From Phanerodontia chrysosporium (taxonomy: Eukaryota; Basidiomycota; Agaricomycetes; Polyporales; Phanerochaetaceae), in assembly GCA_001910725.1 (NCBI GenBank), contig MJGA01000003.1, positions 2,418,001 through 2,482,000 of the forward strand: DNA of 64,000 bases, read 5' to 3'. Shown here piece after piece: positions 10,064-23,362 of the stretch. The translations under genes and the position numbers were made by a program. Below the pieces are notes generated by a model. It was given only the letters and a program-made list of their open reading frames with translations. It ran no database searches and had not been told where the DNA came from. Every line of letters begins with the position of its first letter. Positions within the stretch are counted from its first letter, which is position 1.

Positions 10064-13000
10064 CTACTGGCCCTCCTTCACAGGAGGCAGCTCCCACCCG
10101 GCAGGTCCAAAATGAGGGATGACGACAGAGGTACCCTCTTTCGTCTTGATGGGCTTCGAGAACGTGCACAGCGACTTGCCCAAATGCGACAACCAAGCGG
10201 GATTGACGACGGTCAGCCCTGCAGGGCGAAGTCATGAGTGCACTAAACTTGGCAGCGAGAAGCGAAGAGCTGGGACTTACCCTTGATGAAGACCTTCGAG
10301 CTGCGCACGACCTCCAAGAACACGACAAACTCCGGGGGCGCCTCGTTCGCGAGGACGGACGAGGGGTGGATGTACACGTCCTCGTCGATGCCCAGCGCGC
10401 GGTACGGCACGCCCCGCGACGTCGTGTACTGCTCGCCCGAGGCCGCCCCTTTTTCGGCCCTGTCCTTCCGGACGGCGACCTGGTCGATGAAGCCAGCCGT
10501 CAGCAGCTGCCGCAGAACCTTGAGCTATTCGCCGGCGTCAGTCACGCTACATTTACGGGCCAGCATGCCTCCGCGCGGCGCACCTGGAGGTTGCTCGGGG
10601 GCCGCAGGTTCGGCACAAAGCCAGAATCGGTGTCCGGAAAGTTCGTCTGCACGATGCTGCTGATCTGCGCGCGAAGCTTGTGGATTTCTTCCATCGCCTG
10701 GGGGTGCCGCGTGAGCTCTGCTCGCTAGAGCTGGGCTGGGAAGATCGTACCTTTGGCCTGACAAAGTGATCTGTGCAGAACTTGTGACCACCGCCGGCGT
10801 ATTCGTAGGCACCGACAACGGACAGTATGCGGAAGACATCACTCGTGCGGTTGCCAAGAGAGGCGTGGATCTGCGGAGTCATCTCAGGAAGGTTAAAGCT
10901 TGAACGAGGAACTAAACATACCTGCTGAGACTCGAAGAAGGCTTTGCGACGTAAACGACGAGCCTCCTTCGCCTTAACAGCTTCGCTCCGGAGATGAGAC
11001 AGATCTTCGTCTTCTTCATCTGACTCCTCTTCCTGTTCTAGAGCTTCTTCTCGCAAGAAGGGGTCCCCTACAGACAACGCGGACACAATGGCGATGACAT
11101 AGGGCAGGCAACCGTGCTGCCGACCGCTGACCAACATCCGGGAGAACCGCGGCGAAAGAGGAAAGAGAGACATCGTGCGACCGACGTCAGTGATCTGGCC
11201 CCCAGCGGCGGCGTTTGATTCAGGGGGCGAGAGTGCTCCGAGGTGTGTCAGTACGGTTTCCGCCTTCTTGAGGCTGAGACGATCGGGAGGGGTCGGGAAC
11301 GGGAAGTTGACCACTGCATCGATGTGCATGCTCTTCATTTGCAAAACGACACCTTCGATTGGCGTACGAAGGATCTCGGGCTGTGAGAACTGCTCGAAGT
11401 AGGTCTCGAAGAGCGCAGAGGAATAGAGTCGGTAACAGTGGCCTGGGCCTGTACGACCCGCTCGACCGGCGCGCTGCGCAGCGGATGCTTTGGAGATCCA
11501 GCTGACCTGGAAGCTTTGAACACCGTTTGCATGGTCATAACGCCGCTAGCAGGCGGTATCAATGTGTGCGGACTAGCGAAAAGTAGGAAAGGTGTGGCGT
11601 ACCTCCTTGGCTCGGCCGCAATCCACGACATAGCGGATATTCGGGATGGTCAAGGACGTCTCCGCTACGTTTGTCGCGACCACGACCAGGCGGTGGCCTT
11701 CGGGCGGAGGTTTGAATACCTGCATTTGTTTCTCGCTGGGCAAAAGGGCGTAAAGTGGAACAACATGCATCGGAACTATCGCCCCTCGTCAGACGTGGAG
11801 TCATCTCGTAGAAGCTTTGAAGCATACCTTCCGACTCCTCAGTATCAATACCGAGCTCTTCGTTGTTTAGGTCGTCATCAGTGTCCAGCGCCTCGTCATC
11901 CATGTCAACGTCTGCGTCTGCGCCGTCGACGTCTAGAGCCAGATCGTTCTGCTCCGCTCCGAGGTCAATGTCTTCCGCCTCCACATCAGCGTGAGCCGGA
12001 GCCACGGTCGGCTTCTTTTCTTCACTCGTGGGCAAATTGACGGCCCTCGTCACTGATCCAGAAGCAGCTCGCCGCCGCTTCCTCTCCGCGAGTGCCTTTG
12101 CGCCGTAGCGCGCTTCCAGCTTTTTGCAAGCACCAGCAATCTCGTTTTGACCCGTCAAAAAGATCAAGATGCCTCCTGGTGGCAAGCGAGCGTGAATCTT
12201 GCTGGCCTTCTTGATGGCTTCCGTGACATAGTCAGAGGAGGTACGTCGGCTGAAGTGCACGGTGACGGGATGCTGTCGGGCGGGAACGTTGATGATAGGT
12301 GGTGGTGTGGCAAAAAGGGTCGTGTTTTCAGCGAAGTCGGATACGCGCAGGGTAGCAGACATGATGATGAGGCGCAAGGGCTAGAAACAACAGTTGAGTC
12401 GCGTTGTTCACATTCATCGAGTACTCCGAACCTGCCTTAATATCGTCTTTCTTCTGTACCCACATCTCCTCACGCAGCTTGATGACGCGACTCAGCACAC
12501 CGATGAGGATGTCGGTGTTCATACTCCTCTCGTGAGCCTCATCGATGATGATAACCGAATACTTCGTGAGTAGGAAGTCAGTGGCTAGCTCGCGCAGCAG
12601 GACACCGTCCGTCATGAACTTGATGGAGGTGTCGGGCGATACAGTTGCATCATATCGGATCTGATATGACACCTTGGAGGAAGTAAGGGAAAGTTCGTGA
12701 GCAACCCGAGATGCCATCGACATAGCAGCCACTCGACGCGGCTGCGTCACACCTATCATTCCCGGATTTTCTGCATAACGAGTGTGAGCTAGCGAACGAG
12801 ACACAGATACTAAATCAAACTCACCGCTTCCTGGGGTACCGAAGCCTGCTTCGTACAGAAACTGCGGAACTTGGGTCGTCTTTCCGCTACCGGTCTCACC
12901 GCAAATAATAACCACACTATTGAGAAGAATAGCCTCCATGATAGGCTGCTCTTCTGCGACAATGGGTAGCATGATTCTAGCCTCCTCCACTTCTGGAGGC

Positions 13001-14440
13001 CGCTTGACTTCAACAACTTTCCGCTTGACGCCGTCTTTGGCAGTCTCTTGTAGGTGTTTTGTGAACGAGGTCGCTGGAAGCACAAGATCCTTGCCCAGAG
13101 GCCCACGCATCTCTCCAGGCTGGGAGTGTTCGACCCTCCGCTTCTTCAACGGCGGGGGTGCGACCTCGTCAGTAGCAGGGGGCGGAGGTGACGGCTTTGA
13201 CTCGTCAACTGGAGGTGCAACATATCCCTTCGCCGCGCTGAGCTGTTTGAGAGCCCAGTCCTTGAAACCCAGTTTTTTCTTCGGTGGAGGAGGGGGTTCT
13301 TCGTGTTGCTCATCCTCAACGCTGTCTTCTTCGTCGGACTCGTCTTCGGAGTGTGTTCCCGTCTCGCTATCACTCCCTGCCTCATCGCTAGTTGCGGAAT
13401 CGTATGCGGAATCTGAACTATCGAATGAAGTATCCGAATCTTCAGCGACGGTGGTCTTCTTGGAGGCATCCTTCCATGATGAGAACACCTGTTGCACGAG
13501 TTAAGTACTAGAAACGCGACTGAACCATAGGACACACCGTCTTAGACTTGGCCTTCTTCTGCACTACTCGTGGTGCGACAACAGAACCATCTGGGGCCCT
13601 CTTGAGAGCAGACCCAATGTATGAAATGTTTGTAGTGGAATTAGGTTCTGGGTCCACCTTCTCCGTGGAGAAGCCGGAGTCGACTATGACCACTGGGTTC
13701 GCCCTCGTCCTACCTGATTCCATTTGCGGTGCAGGTGCAGGGCTGGAGCGATCGTCTTCGTCGACAGGAACATCCTGTTCTTCTTCACTATCTGTGGCGG
13801 CACCATTGTACGGTTTTCCAGAACGCTTCCGCTTCTTCTTCCCGGACGAGCCCTCGAATGCGCGAGTAATCTCGTGGTGCTCCTCTTTCTCGATGCGCTC
13901 CTGGTGCGTGACAGCCCTTCCCGTTCCTAAAGTCGCGGAAGACTTGAGCTGTAGAGCAGCAGCGCCATGGGCCTGGCTCTTTCTTATGAATGATAAGAAG
14001 GCGCATGCCTGTGACATACAATAAACACTCACGAGAGTTTCTCAAACAACGCGACCCGCTCTTCTTGCTTAAGTTTCTTGTCCTGTATACGACGGGATGG
14101 TTACATTGCATCACGATGAGCGGAGAAGTGCACTCACAATGTACTTCTCCAATCGCTTTTTCTTCTTGCTGTTGACCTTGGAATTCTGCTGAGCCAATAG
14201 CTTGTCCCCGGTGTGTTAGTCCCATTGTGCGACTATCATGGCGTCCGTGCTCACCTCCTGCTTGAGGCGTTCCTTTCTGTCCAGCTCCTTCTGTTCTTCA
14301 GACTTGGGAACAATGACCTCGGCATTTGGGTCGTAGTCAGGGTCCTTCACCAGGGAAGCCTTTGCTTTGCGCTTGCCCTTCTTCCGCTGACCTGCCGTTG
14401 ACTGACGAGCTTTGGCATTGTGCCTCTCCCGAGCGTTCAT
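10064..14440 (-). CDS. ECM16: DEAH-box ATP-dependent RNA helicase ECM16/DHR1 (DHX37 ortholog)
   Basis: A nucleolar helicase that releases U3 snoRNA from pre-18S rRNA during small-subunit assembly (family knowledge). The coding sequence has 13 exons that join in frame to 1241 aa, close to the yeast protein: 14440-14255, 14200-14138, 14082-14033, 13982-13538, 13488-12825, 12770-12436, 12380-11828, 11775-11603, 11545-10922, 10870-10751, 10697-10584, 10524-10281, 10218-10064. Motifs: Walker [25 protein letters not shown] in [13 protein letters not shown] in [12 protein letters not shown], and motif [16 protein letters not shown] basic N-terminus ([13 protein letters not shown]) and an acidic linker precede the core. 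The intron between exons 6 and 7 uses a GC donor (AAG|GCAGGT) and joins DIK to [10 protein letters not shown]. Start: the ATG at 14440, matching the family's basic N-terminus. It is divergent from an RNA-binding protein gene. Confidence 0.96.
12381..12435 (-). other. GC-AG intron in ECM16
   Basis: Donor AAG|GCAGGT and acceptor TTTCTAG|CCC. The nearby GT (four bases on) would break the frame before [10 protein letters not shown]. Confidence 0.75.
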
Positions 14441-14744
14441 GATCCGAATGCAAAGCAAAGGAGACAAGACCAGAAGCTGTGCCAATAAGACGGCGACAAG
14501 GAGTGTCCCGATAGCGAAAGGACTGTGGGCAACGGTGGACGGCGCGTAGGAGGTATGTGCAGTGGGCGCTAGAGCACGAATTTTGGGCGGGGAATGAAAG
14601 GACTTGGCGCATCTGATGCGCCCTTCAGGAGAGTTTCGGAGAATCAAAGATTTAGCTTCGGAGAGTAAATCGGAATGTAAAACGAGACATGCGAATTTTC
14701 TACGCGCTCTCAGCGCGTTGAACTCATTCTTGGTCCCGACAGCC
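14441..14744. promoter_or_regulatory. Compact bidirectional promoter, ECM16 and RNA-binding protein gene
   Basis: Only 304 bp separate the two divergent start codons, so both promoters and both 5' leaders must sit here. No TATA box is evident to me. Confidence 0.6.
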
Positions 14745-16810
14745 ATGGCAGCCTCACCTATGCCGGTCGACGCTGGCAACACGCAACAGCAAGAAAACTG
14801 GAACCGCTCAGATGCCCATTCTAACACTGCCCCACCTCCCTCGAACGGTGATGTCGGCACCGCAAATGGCGCAGGGCACCATGCAGACGACAAGCGCGAC
14901 CTTGTTCAACCTCCTCCTGACACTTCCTTCGAACGTACTGGATCTTCTGCTCCAGAGGCTAGCGCTGCCTCTGCTACGAACAAGGATGTCGCTCAGCGCG
15001 GCGAAAAGCAGGTCAAGGTGCTTGTCGAGTCCGTTTCTCACCACTGTGACCCCTGTCTCCGGCTTGAGCTGGCATGCACATGAATTTGCTTCGACGCTCA
15101 GTGTCTACGTCTTCAAGTCACCTGTGTCTCTCTGTTGTTGCGGCAGCCTGCTCGGTTGACTATGGCACCATTGATGACGCGGATGTACTCGCATAGGCAG
15201 ACCGGCATCACTCAACAATACTAGGACTCCTGTGCCGCTGCCGCTGCTCGTGTTTCTTCTGTCGCTTATGCCATCCCTTCTCGCTTCTTTCTATACATTC
15301 TGACCCTGGTATTCATCAACATTTCTTGTAGCCGAACAAAGTGTACATTGGCGGACTTCCCGAACATACCCGCAAGGAAGATTTGGAAAGCTGCTTTGGC
15401 AAGATTGGCAACATCGTGAACATTGAGCTCAAGTAAGTAGTCAAGGTGTCTATATGAACTTGCCCTTACTCTTCGTCACTGTATTAGAGTCGGGTATGGC
15501 TTTGTGGTACGTACGAAGTTCCTTCTAACTATGGCTCATCTCAGACCTACCCACTCTTCAGGAATTCGACAACCGTGAAGCAGCTGAGGAGAGCGTTGCT
15601 AAGTATCATGAAGGCTTCTTCATGGGCAATAAAATCCGCGTTGAGCTGTCCCATGGTGGAGGAAGGACCGCGAAATACAGTAACGATCCTGGCGCATGCT
15701 TCAAATGTGGTCAAGTTGGTCATTGGGCTCGGTGAGACCTTGTCTCGCTGTCTATTACCAGCAATTGATTGATACGGAATATTTCAAAGCGAATGCCCCA
15801 ATTCAACGACTGGGTTAGTACACGTTTATACTGCGTTGATGTTTGCTGACGTCAGATCCAGGGACTCTCGTCGCAGTTCTGCACCTCTGATAGATCGCAT
15901 CCAGCCACCTAGGGACTATCTCCCTCCGCCACCTCCACGCGACTATGCTGCCTATGACTACGCTAGGTATCCTCCTCGCGACCCACGCTATGGCTATGAC
16001 TACCCGCCACCTCCACCTGGACGCGACTTCAGGCGGCCGCCTTCACCTCCGCTTCCCCCTCCTCGTGACTATCGTGACTATCCGCCTCCTGTCCCTCGCT
16101 CGGGTCGCGATGTAGACGATTATAGGGTTAGGGGCCCTCCGCCATCTCGCTACGATGCTCGCCCCGGCGGCTACTATGCTGAACCTGACGTCCCACCCGC
16201 TGGCTATCCCTCACGCTATCCGCCCGCTCCGGCTCGTGATTACTATGATCGTTATGATAGAAGACCACCACCAGCTGGCGACAGATATGCTCCTTATCCG
16301 CCGCCGCCTGTCAGGGCCCGCTCGCCTCTTGGTCCCCCGCCGAGGTCACGGGAAGAGTACGACCGGCCACCGCCTCGGTAAGAATTGTCAATCGCACTGC
16401 CTGCAACTTCAGTGCTCATGCTCTCCTTAGTGATTATCCACCTGCACCAGCCGAGTACCGCGGCCGACCGGCTTCTCCGCCGCCTGCTAGGTACGCTGAT
16501 TACCCTCGCGGCGCCAGCGTCGAAGCACCCAGTTACCGGTAAGCATCTCGACCCACTTCACTCATCAACAGGCTACTCACTTGCTTGACCTTCCAGCCGA
16601 CGGTCTCAGAGTCCTCCACCGCGTTCTGGATCTGGTGCTGGCTATGACTCTTACCCTCCTCGCTCTGGTGCGCCGACGTACAACGGTAGTTCTAGCAGCT
16701 ATGCGGGCAACGGCTACACTGGACCAGCACCATCTCGGAGCAGCGTTAGCTCTAGAGACTATCCCCCTCCTCGCACACGGGATGCCGACGTCGGGTACAG
16801 ACGGCCTTGA
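14745..16810 (+). CDS. RNA-binding protein with RRM, CCHC zinc knuckle and Pro/Arg/Tyr-rich tail (SR-like)
   Basis: Eight exons: 14745-15017 (the donor could be 15011), 15332-15432, 15488-15506, 15562-15731, 15790-15813, 15856-16377, 16431-16538 and 16597-16810. A Ser/Ala-rich N-terminus is followed by one RRM with RNP2 VYIGGL and RNP1 split by an intron (GYGFV|EF). Next comes a zinc knuckle CX2CX4HX4C (CFKCGQVGHWAREC), then about 270 residues of PPRDY, PPPPP and RS-type repeats ending GYRRP. RRM followed by a zinc knuckle and an Arg-rich tail is the layout of SRSF7/RSZ splicing factors, so a role in splicing or mRNA handling is inferred. The tail is Tyr/Pro-rich more than RS-rich, so assignment to true SR proteins is tentative. 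Intron 1 (about 314 bp) is long for this locus. Confidence 0.87.
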
Positions 16811-17108
16811 TCGACATGCCTTGGCTTTCACATCTAGAGTTTTATATTGGGTAGCGTCTCCTCGTCGTGGACTCCTCGCGCCTCCACAGTATCTTACCCT
16901 CATGATCTTGTGCCTTGGTCTGATCTTCCTGCTAGCGGTACCCACTACTCGATTTTTGTTAATCCTACGTGTACCGTGTTCTTGTATTCTCCGCTCAGTT
17001 TCCTTATGTTCTGTATCTCGCCGATCTAAAAGCTATTCATTTGCGCAGAATTCAGCAGGGTCCCACAGACAACTAGTGGTACATGAAAATAGTCTTGAAA
17101 AGGTAAAA

Positions 17109-20100
17109 TCAAGCAGTGCCCTCTGCCATGGCATATAAATGCGCTTTCTCTCCACTCTCGTCTACAAGGGCTTTGAGCATGCCGCCCTCGATTTTCAGAA
17201 GCTCGTTGGGCTTGCCGAACTCAACGATTTGCCCAGCGTCGAGCACCATCTAAGGAAACGTGAGGTCGATGTCGACAAACGGGAGGCGGCTACTCACAAT
17301 TTTATCCGCGTCCATGATGGTCTGAAGACGATGGGCAACGGTCAGAAGGGTCACGTCCTTCCCGAGTCTCTGTCTCAGGGAGGCCTGAATAACAGTGTCG
17401 GTCTCATAGTCGATGGCAGAAGTTGCTGTGTTGATTATTCGTCAGTTCGTACGAATTGACGGATTTGCAATGAGACGCACCTTCGTCGAGAATGAGTAAC
17501 TTGCTCTGGCGGACGATCGCTCGCGCAAGCGCAAGAATTTGCCGCTGGCCGACGGACAGGTTGCTGCCGCCACTAGATATCTGACTGTCCAGCGTGATCC
17601 GACCCTCGTCCATCTCGTCCTGCAGTGAGAAGAGACCGGCCGCGCGCAAGGCGTCGTTTAGCACTGCGTCGTCGTGCTGGCCGAATGGATCCAGGTTTTG
17701 TCTCAGTGTGCCGCTCAGCAGTTCAGGCTACGCATCCATGAGCTCGACGCGCTTGAGCTTCAAGATTTAGCGGACGCACCGATTGTGGGATGATGGTGAT
17801 GTTCGAGCGCAGGATGTCCAGGTTGATCTTGTCGGTGTTGATGCCGTCGTAGAGAACCTCACCCTCGGTCAAGATGCAGCGGAGCAAGGCCAATGTCAAT
17901 GAGCTCTTGCCGCTTCCTGTCCTGCCTACAATACCCACGCGCTCGCCCGACTTGACGTGGAAGGAGACGTCCTTCAAGACTTTTGGACCATCCACAGAGT
18001 ACTTCGCAGAAAGCTTGTTGACTACAAGCTCGCCGCTAGCGGGCCAGTAAGCGGGAGGAACGCCCTCCGGTGTCGGCTTGGGCTCTTGCTCGATGACCAT
18101 ATACTGCTGGATGCGCTCCAAGCTGTTGCCTGTGCGGAAGGAACATCAGTTTTTCGGGTCAGATAAGGGGCATCATCATGCTTACCGCTGACCTCGAACT
18201 CGTTGAGAGTTCGCACCCACCAGAGGATCATACCACTGAATCCGACTGAAGGAGGTTGTGAGCAGAGAGTCAGGAAATAAGATGAAGTTTACAACTCACC
18301 AGCCATAGTCAGTGCGAAACCAGTGTCGGAAGCCGAGACACCACCCCAGTAGACGAGGTAAGCAGCAAGACCTGCAGAGAATATACCAGCAAGTGTCTCG
18401 ATACGAATGCAGACCCATCTGCACGGTGACGTTCAGAAGACTAGGTCGGTAGATATTGACAAGGAGTACATACCGGTTGAGGTTGTAGAATGTCCTAGCA
18501 GCGCGGCTGAACTTGTCGATACGCTTGTACGACTCGAGTCTGAAGGCCTCCTGAGCACCATACGCACGGATGGACGCTTCATAGAAAGTCAGCGCAAGGT
18601 CTCTATAAGCACAGACAGGACGCACTCAGTCCAGCGACAGCAGCACCGAAGTGACCGAGGACGGGTGCGCGCGCGTTGCTCATCTCGCGCTTCACGGCAA
18701 GCTGCGCCTTGATGTAGACCTGGCCGCACCATGCGCCAAGCACAGAGATGACCATGCCAGGGAAGAGGAACGTCGGCGAGATGATGATGACGGAGATGAA
18801 CTTGATGAGCATGGAGATGGTCATGTCAACCAGCCAGCCGAAGTACTCGGCGATGGGGCCATCGACTACACGTACATCAGTATCAAAGGAAGAACAGCGA
18901 GGGGACGATGATTTTACCGGCTTGGATGTCCTGAGTGCAGCGAGTGATGATACGCGACGTCGGGGTCTTGTCGAGCCACCTGAGAGTCGTGCCCAACACG
19001 GACATGACAAGCTCACGGTGGATGGTGCGCGATGCCCTCAGTGCGCCGTAGACGAAGACGATGTAGCCGATGGTGTACGTCACAACCACGACAGCGAGCA
19101 TCATGGAGTAACCAGTGAGGTAGCTAGAGACGAGCCATCAGTTAGCTAGGAATGCCAGTGTTCGTGGACACTCACTATGTAACGTCGACGTCCGCGGGGT
19201 CGTGCGTCTCGTACTGACGGGCCCAGTAACCCAAGTACCAAGCTTGTGCGGTCATGACGAGACGGCACAACACCATGCCTCCCAGGAAAAGAGACCAGAA
19301 TATGAACTGCGAGTCGCCACCAAGCGCGGCGAAGTACAGCTTGACTGTAGCCCGTGTGTCAGCCCAACAATAACAGTCAATAAACTCTATACTCACGCGC
19401 AGGCCAACCAACATGCCCTCAGAAATCTCCTCAGCAACGATGAGCTTGCCGTCCGTCTTCGGCGCTGCGCTCTCGGCGACTGGTTCGCTCTCGTCGACGG
19501 TGTGCTCAGCCTTGTCGGTCTCTTGCGCCTCGGCGGCGACCTCCTTCGCGAGCTTCTTGTCTTTGGCGAGCGCGCTTGAGAGGGAGCCCTGCGACTTGAT
19601 ACGGCCGTCCGTGCCAAGAGAGACAACAAAGTCGGCAATCGGCTTGGTGATGTGGACGTTGTGGGTCTGCAAATGAGAGGTTCAGCATCGGAGCGTGGTG
19701 AGTGGGTGGGTGGGCACTTACGACGAGCAGCACGGTGCGGCCGCGGATGAGGTCGCCCATGAAGCACTTCTCGACGATCCACTTCGAGGTGTGGACGTCA
19801 AGGGCGGCGAGAACCTCCATAGGAATATCAGTATTCGTCAGTGTTCACGTCGTCATCAAATGTACTGACATCGTCCAAGAGCAAAATCTCGGCGTTCGAG
19901 TACACTGCACGAGCCAAGGTAATACGAGCTTTCTGTCCACCGCTGTCGGACTGTCAGTAAGCCGCATTGTACCCGGCCAGGAGTCTGCTCACCTGAGAGT
20001 CAAACCCTTCTCGCCGACCTCCGTCTGATCACCCGCATCAAAGAGGCTCAGATCGCGGCGGAGCGCACACTGGTCGATGACCTTGTTGTACCGCTCCTCG

Positions 20101-23100
20101 TCGTACGGCGCGCCAAAGAGGATGTTGTCCCGGATCGTCTCGTTCTGGACCCACGACTCCTGCGCAGCGTACGCGACGCCACCGGCGCGCGGGAGCGCGA
20201 CGTAGCTCTCGGGGCCCGCCGGCACGTAGTGCATCTCGCCGAGGAGCGCCATGAGCAGCGACGTCTTGCCCGCGCCCGTCGGCCCAACGATGAGGTTGAT
20301 CGCACCGCGCTTGAACGTGACCTCGTCCTCGATGCGCAGTGCCCAGTTGCGACGGCTGCGCCCCGGCGTCGCCGTCCCGTCGTTGTCGCGGCTCCAGGTG
20401 AAGGACGCCTCCCGGATGCCGACGACACTCGGGTCGACCTCGACCTGTGGGACGTACGCCGGCGCCTCAGCTTCCTCGAGCTCTTCGGTGTACTGGTCGA
20501 GCAGCTCGGTCTGAAAGATATGAGCTTTGGTGTTTTCGCGTTACTGGCAGGCAAAACGTACTGTTGTCATGAACTCGCTGACACGGTCGAGCGATACCTT
20601 GGCCTGAATAACCATTGGCAGGAAGCCGAAGATACTGTGCAGGTTCTCCTGCAGGATGTCGAAGACAGCCATCGACGAGAAGACTCGAGACGCAGTCAGC
20701 TCCTTCTTCATGACCATCGTCTGTGATCGTTGTTAACACCTCTGGGTCCATGGAAGCAGGAGCCGCGACTTACGTAGGTCATGTAAGTGACGATCATTGT
20801 GAAGACGGGAATGCAGAAGCTGCACATGGATTAGATATAGCTTAAAGCGCACTGTAAGAACGTAGACTCACTTGATGATGCCGTTGCAGAGTTCCAGCAT
20901 CTTGAACTTCCTGATGAACGTCAACTCGTCCTCTCGCTTCTCGGCGACCTGGTCGTTGACTTTCGGCTCCCATCCGAAGAGCTTGATCATGCGGATGACG
21001 TTCATAGCTATTTCCCTCTATCAGCATGCGAGGAACAAGTGCAAGACGGAACATACGCACACTCTGTGACGTTCTGGACACGAGCATCGGTCTGTGGCGC
21101 GCATGTCAGATGGGAATTCCCAGAGTGAGAGAACAGAGGAAAGCGCACCTTCTTCATCTTGGTAGCCTGCACTCCCTGGATGCGATTGGCGACATATCCA
21201 GGCGCCGGGAGCATGAAGATGATGACAAGCATGCCCATGAACGCGCTCCAGCCGAGGATGGCGTACAGGAACCAGATGCAGAGGCAGATCTGGACAGGCA
21301 TGTAGAGTACTAGCATACAGTTCAGTATCAGTGCGTTCTCCCGGAGAAGGATGAATTCTCACTCATGAACAAGAAATCCCGCCCATCGACGATGTTGTTC
21401 AAATCCGTCGTGACGAGGTTGTTGAGCTTGCCGACGAGGTTCCCGCCCTTGGCGTCCTCGCCCGCCTTCTCGCCCTTCGCACTCGCGCCCGCCGCGCTCT
21501 CGGCGCCCTCGCTCGCAGCGCGCTTGTGCTTCGGCGCGCCGTCGCCCACGGCGGTCGTCGTGTCGGCCTCGCTCTCGCCGTCGTCGCCGGCGGTCTCCGC
21601 GAGGGACGCGGTGTCGGGCGTCGTCGCGGCGCTCGACGCCGGCGTGCTACCGGTCGTCTGCGCCTTCACGCGGATGCGCAGCGCGTGGTCGAAGACGAGC
21701 TGCGTGATGATCGCCTCTACTTGCACGAGGATGCGGGTCTGGCGCCGCGCGTGAGCAGGAGCGGCGTTGGTGGGGTTATGCGTGACGTACGGCGACGAAG
21801 ATGTACCACTGGACGGCGACGGATCCGACAATGGGGCCCAGCGCCAGCCATGCGATCCATACACCCGGACGAACCAGGGGAGCTTCGGGGTTAGACAGGT
21901 AACTATGTCTCTTTAGAAAACGTAAACATCGTGTCAACAGACGAATGCTTACTCCAGCAGGTTGTAGATGCCGATGGGGATCGCGAATGTGGTAATGACC
22001 TAGGACAAACTTCAGCTACTGTGGATATATGGAATGTAGGAGGCTGCATACTCGAGTAACAAGCATCAGACCGAGCACAATGTATTCGCGCCCTAGACAA
22101 CTTGTCAGCATGCGGGACATAGAGATGCTTGTTGGTACGCACAGAAAGTCCTCATCAGGCCGAAGAAGATGTGCCTCTTGCTACGAGTCTGGAAGGGGTC
22201 AAGATGCTGCGACGACGATCAATTTACGGCGCAGGGTTTCCAAGAAGGAGGTACCTACGCGGAAGCTCCTGTTAACCAAATTCTTGGTGTAGTCGTAGTC
22301 TGCGAGCGGGAAGAGCGCCTCATAGGGTAGGTGTGGCAGCTTGTAGGCCTTCCAAATCAGAGGGTCCAGGAACAGGTAAAGCGACATGGACAAGATGCAT
22401 GCTGTCTGTTCTGGGTTGACCTCCGCTGCAGGGTCCTAGAGCCATATCAGCATCGCAGTCACAGAATCCGTAGGTTATGCACATACCTTGGGGTCGACGG
22501 GGATATATTCGCGCGGAATGAGCAGCGGGACGACAACCGCGGCCCAGGTCAACAGGCCGGACTTGACCCAGATGAGCCAGCCCTCGTAGGCGTCAATGGG
22601 CGAGAGCACATATGTCATCAGCGGCCAGAGATCGCGGTAGAAGAAGACACCCCAGGTAACGAGAAGCACCAGGCATAGGTGCCTGGCCGACGTTCTTGCG
22701 ACGGACGGCCTGGCGGCGACAGATGCCCACGCCAAGAGGGTAGTGTATGCCTATCAGAGCGCAGACATTAGATACGTTGGCGCGTATGCTTTAGGAAGAG
22801 ACGTACGTAGACAGCCTGCAAGCTGAGCTGCAGCCACAGCAGGCGGGAGCCCTCCTGCTCGTCCTCGCGCCCGTCGTGGACGGGAAGCGCGCGCAGAAGC
22901 ACGATGGTGTAGGCCTGAAGACCGACGAGGGCACCGAGTGTAGCGAAACGAGAGATCCTCCAAGCGAAGATGGCCCAACCGCCGAGGGCGTGGACGTGTC
23001 TTCTGAAGCGAGCCGTGAGGGTATTGCTCGCGCCTGACTGGGCAGTCTCAGGTTCATCTTCTGCGACGAAGCCCTTGGACTTGGCACGCCATGTCGTGAC

Positions 23101-23362
23101 GACGGAGATGATAGCTTGAAGGAGTAGGAAGAAGACGGAGAGCAGGGCCGCGTATGCTGGGAAGGCGAGGGTACTCGTCCAGATTTTGCTGCCGCATATG
23201 AGTGATCGGCGCGTCAACGCTGCTCAGAAGAAAAAAAACACACCCAGAGTCCTCTACGGGGAGAGGTTCGCTGAAAGCCCTGAAGTCATGGTCACTCAGG
23301 ACGGTCTGCAGGGTGGGTGTGCCGTAGCCCAGGGCTGCACGGGTGGCCTCGAGTATCCACAT
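17109..23362 (-). CDS. Full-length ABCC (MRP) transporter, YBT1/VMR1-like
   Basis: A multi-exon gene of roughly 1,500 aa. An N-terminal helical region (start MWILEATRA, 23362) runs to about 22470. TMD1 (about 22440-20560) contains a long acidic/Ala/Thr insertion (21390-21660) that appears family-typical for fungal YBT1/VMR1-like pumps. NBD1 (about 20500-19700) has Walker A GPTGAGKTS, signature SGGQKARITLARAVYS, Walker B ILLLDD and VLAALDVHTSKWIV. TMD2 lies at about 19370-18190. NBD2 (about 18120-17109) has GRTGSGKSS, NLSVGQRQILALARAIV, LLILDE and VAHRLQTIM. NBD1 ends in the degenerate LDD while NBD2 keeps LDE, the asymmetry known for ABCC proteins. Stop TGA at 17109-17111. The frame is intact through NBD1, which makes this the reference for the broken paralog at 35179-41928. 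Role: probable vacuolar or plasma-membrane export of organic anions or conjugates; substrate unknown. Confidence 0.93.
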
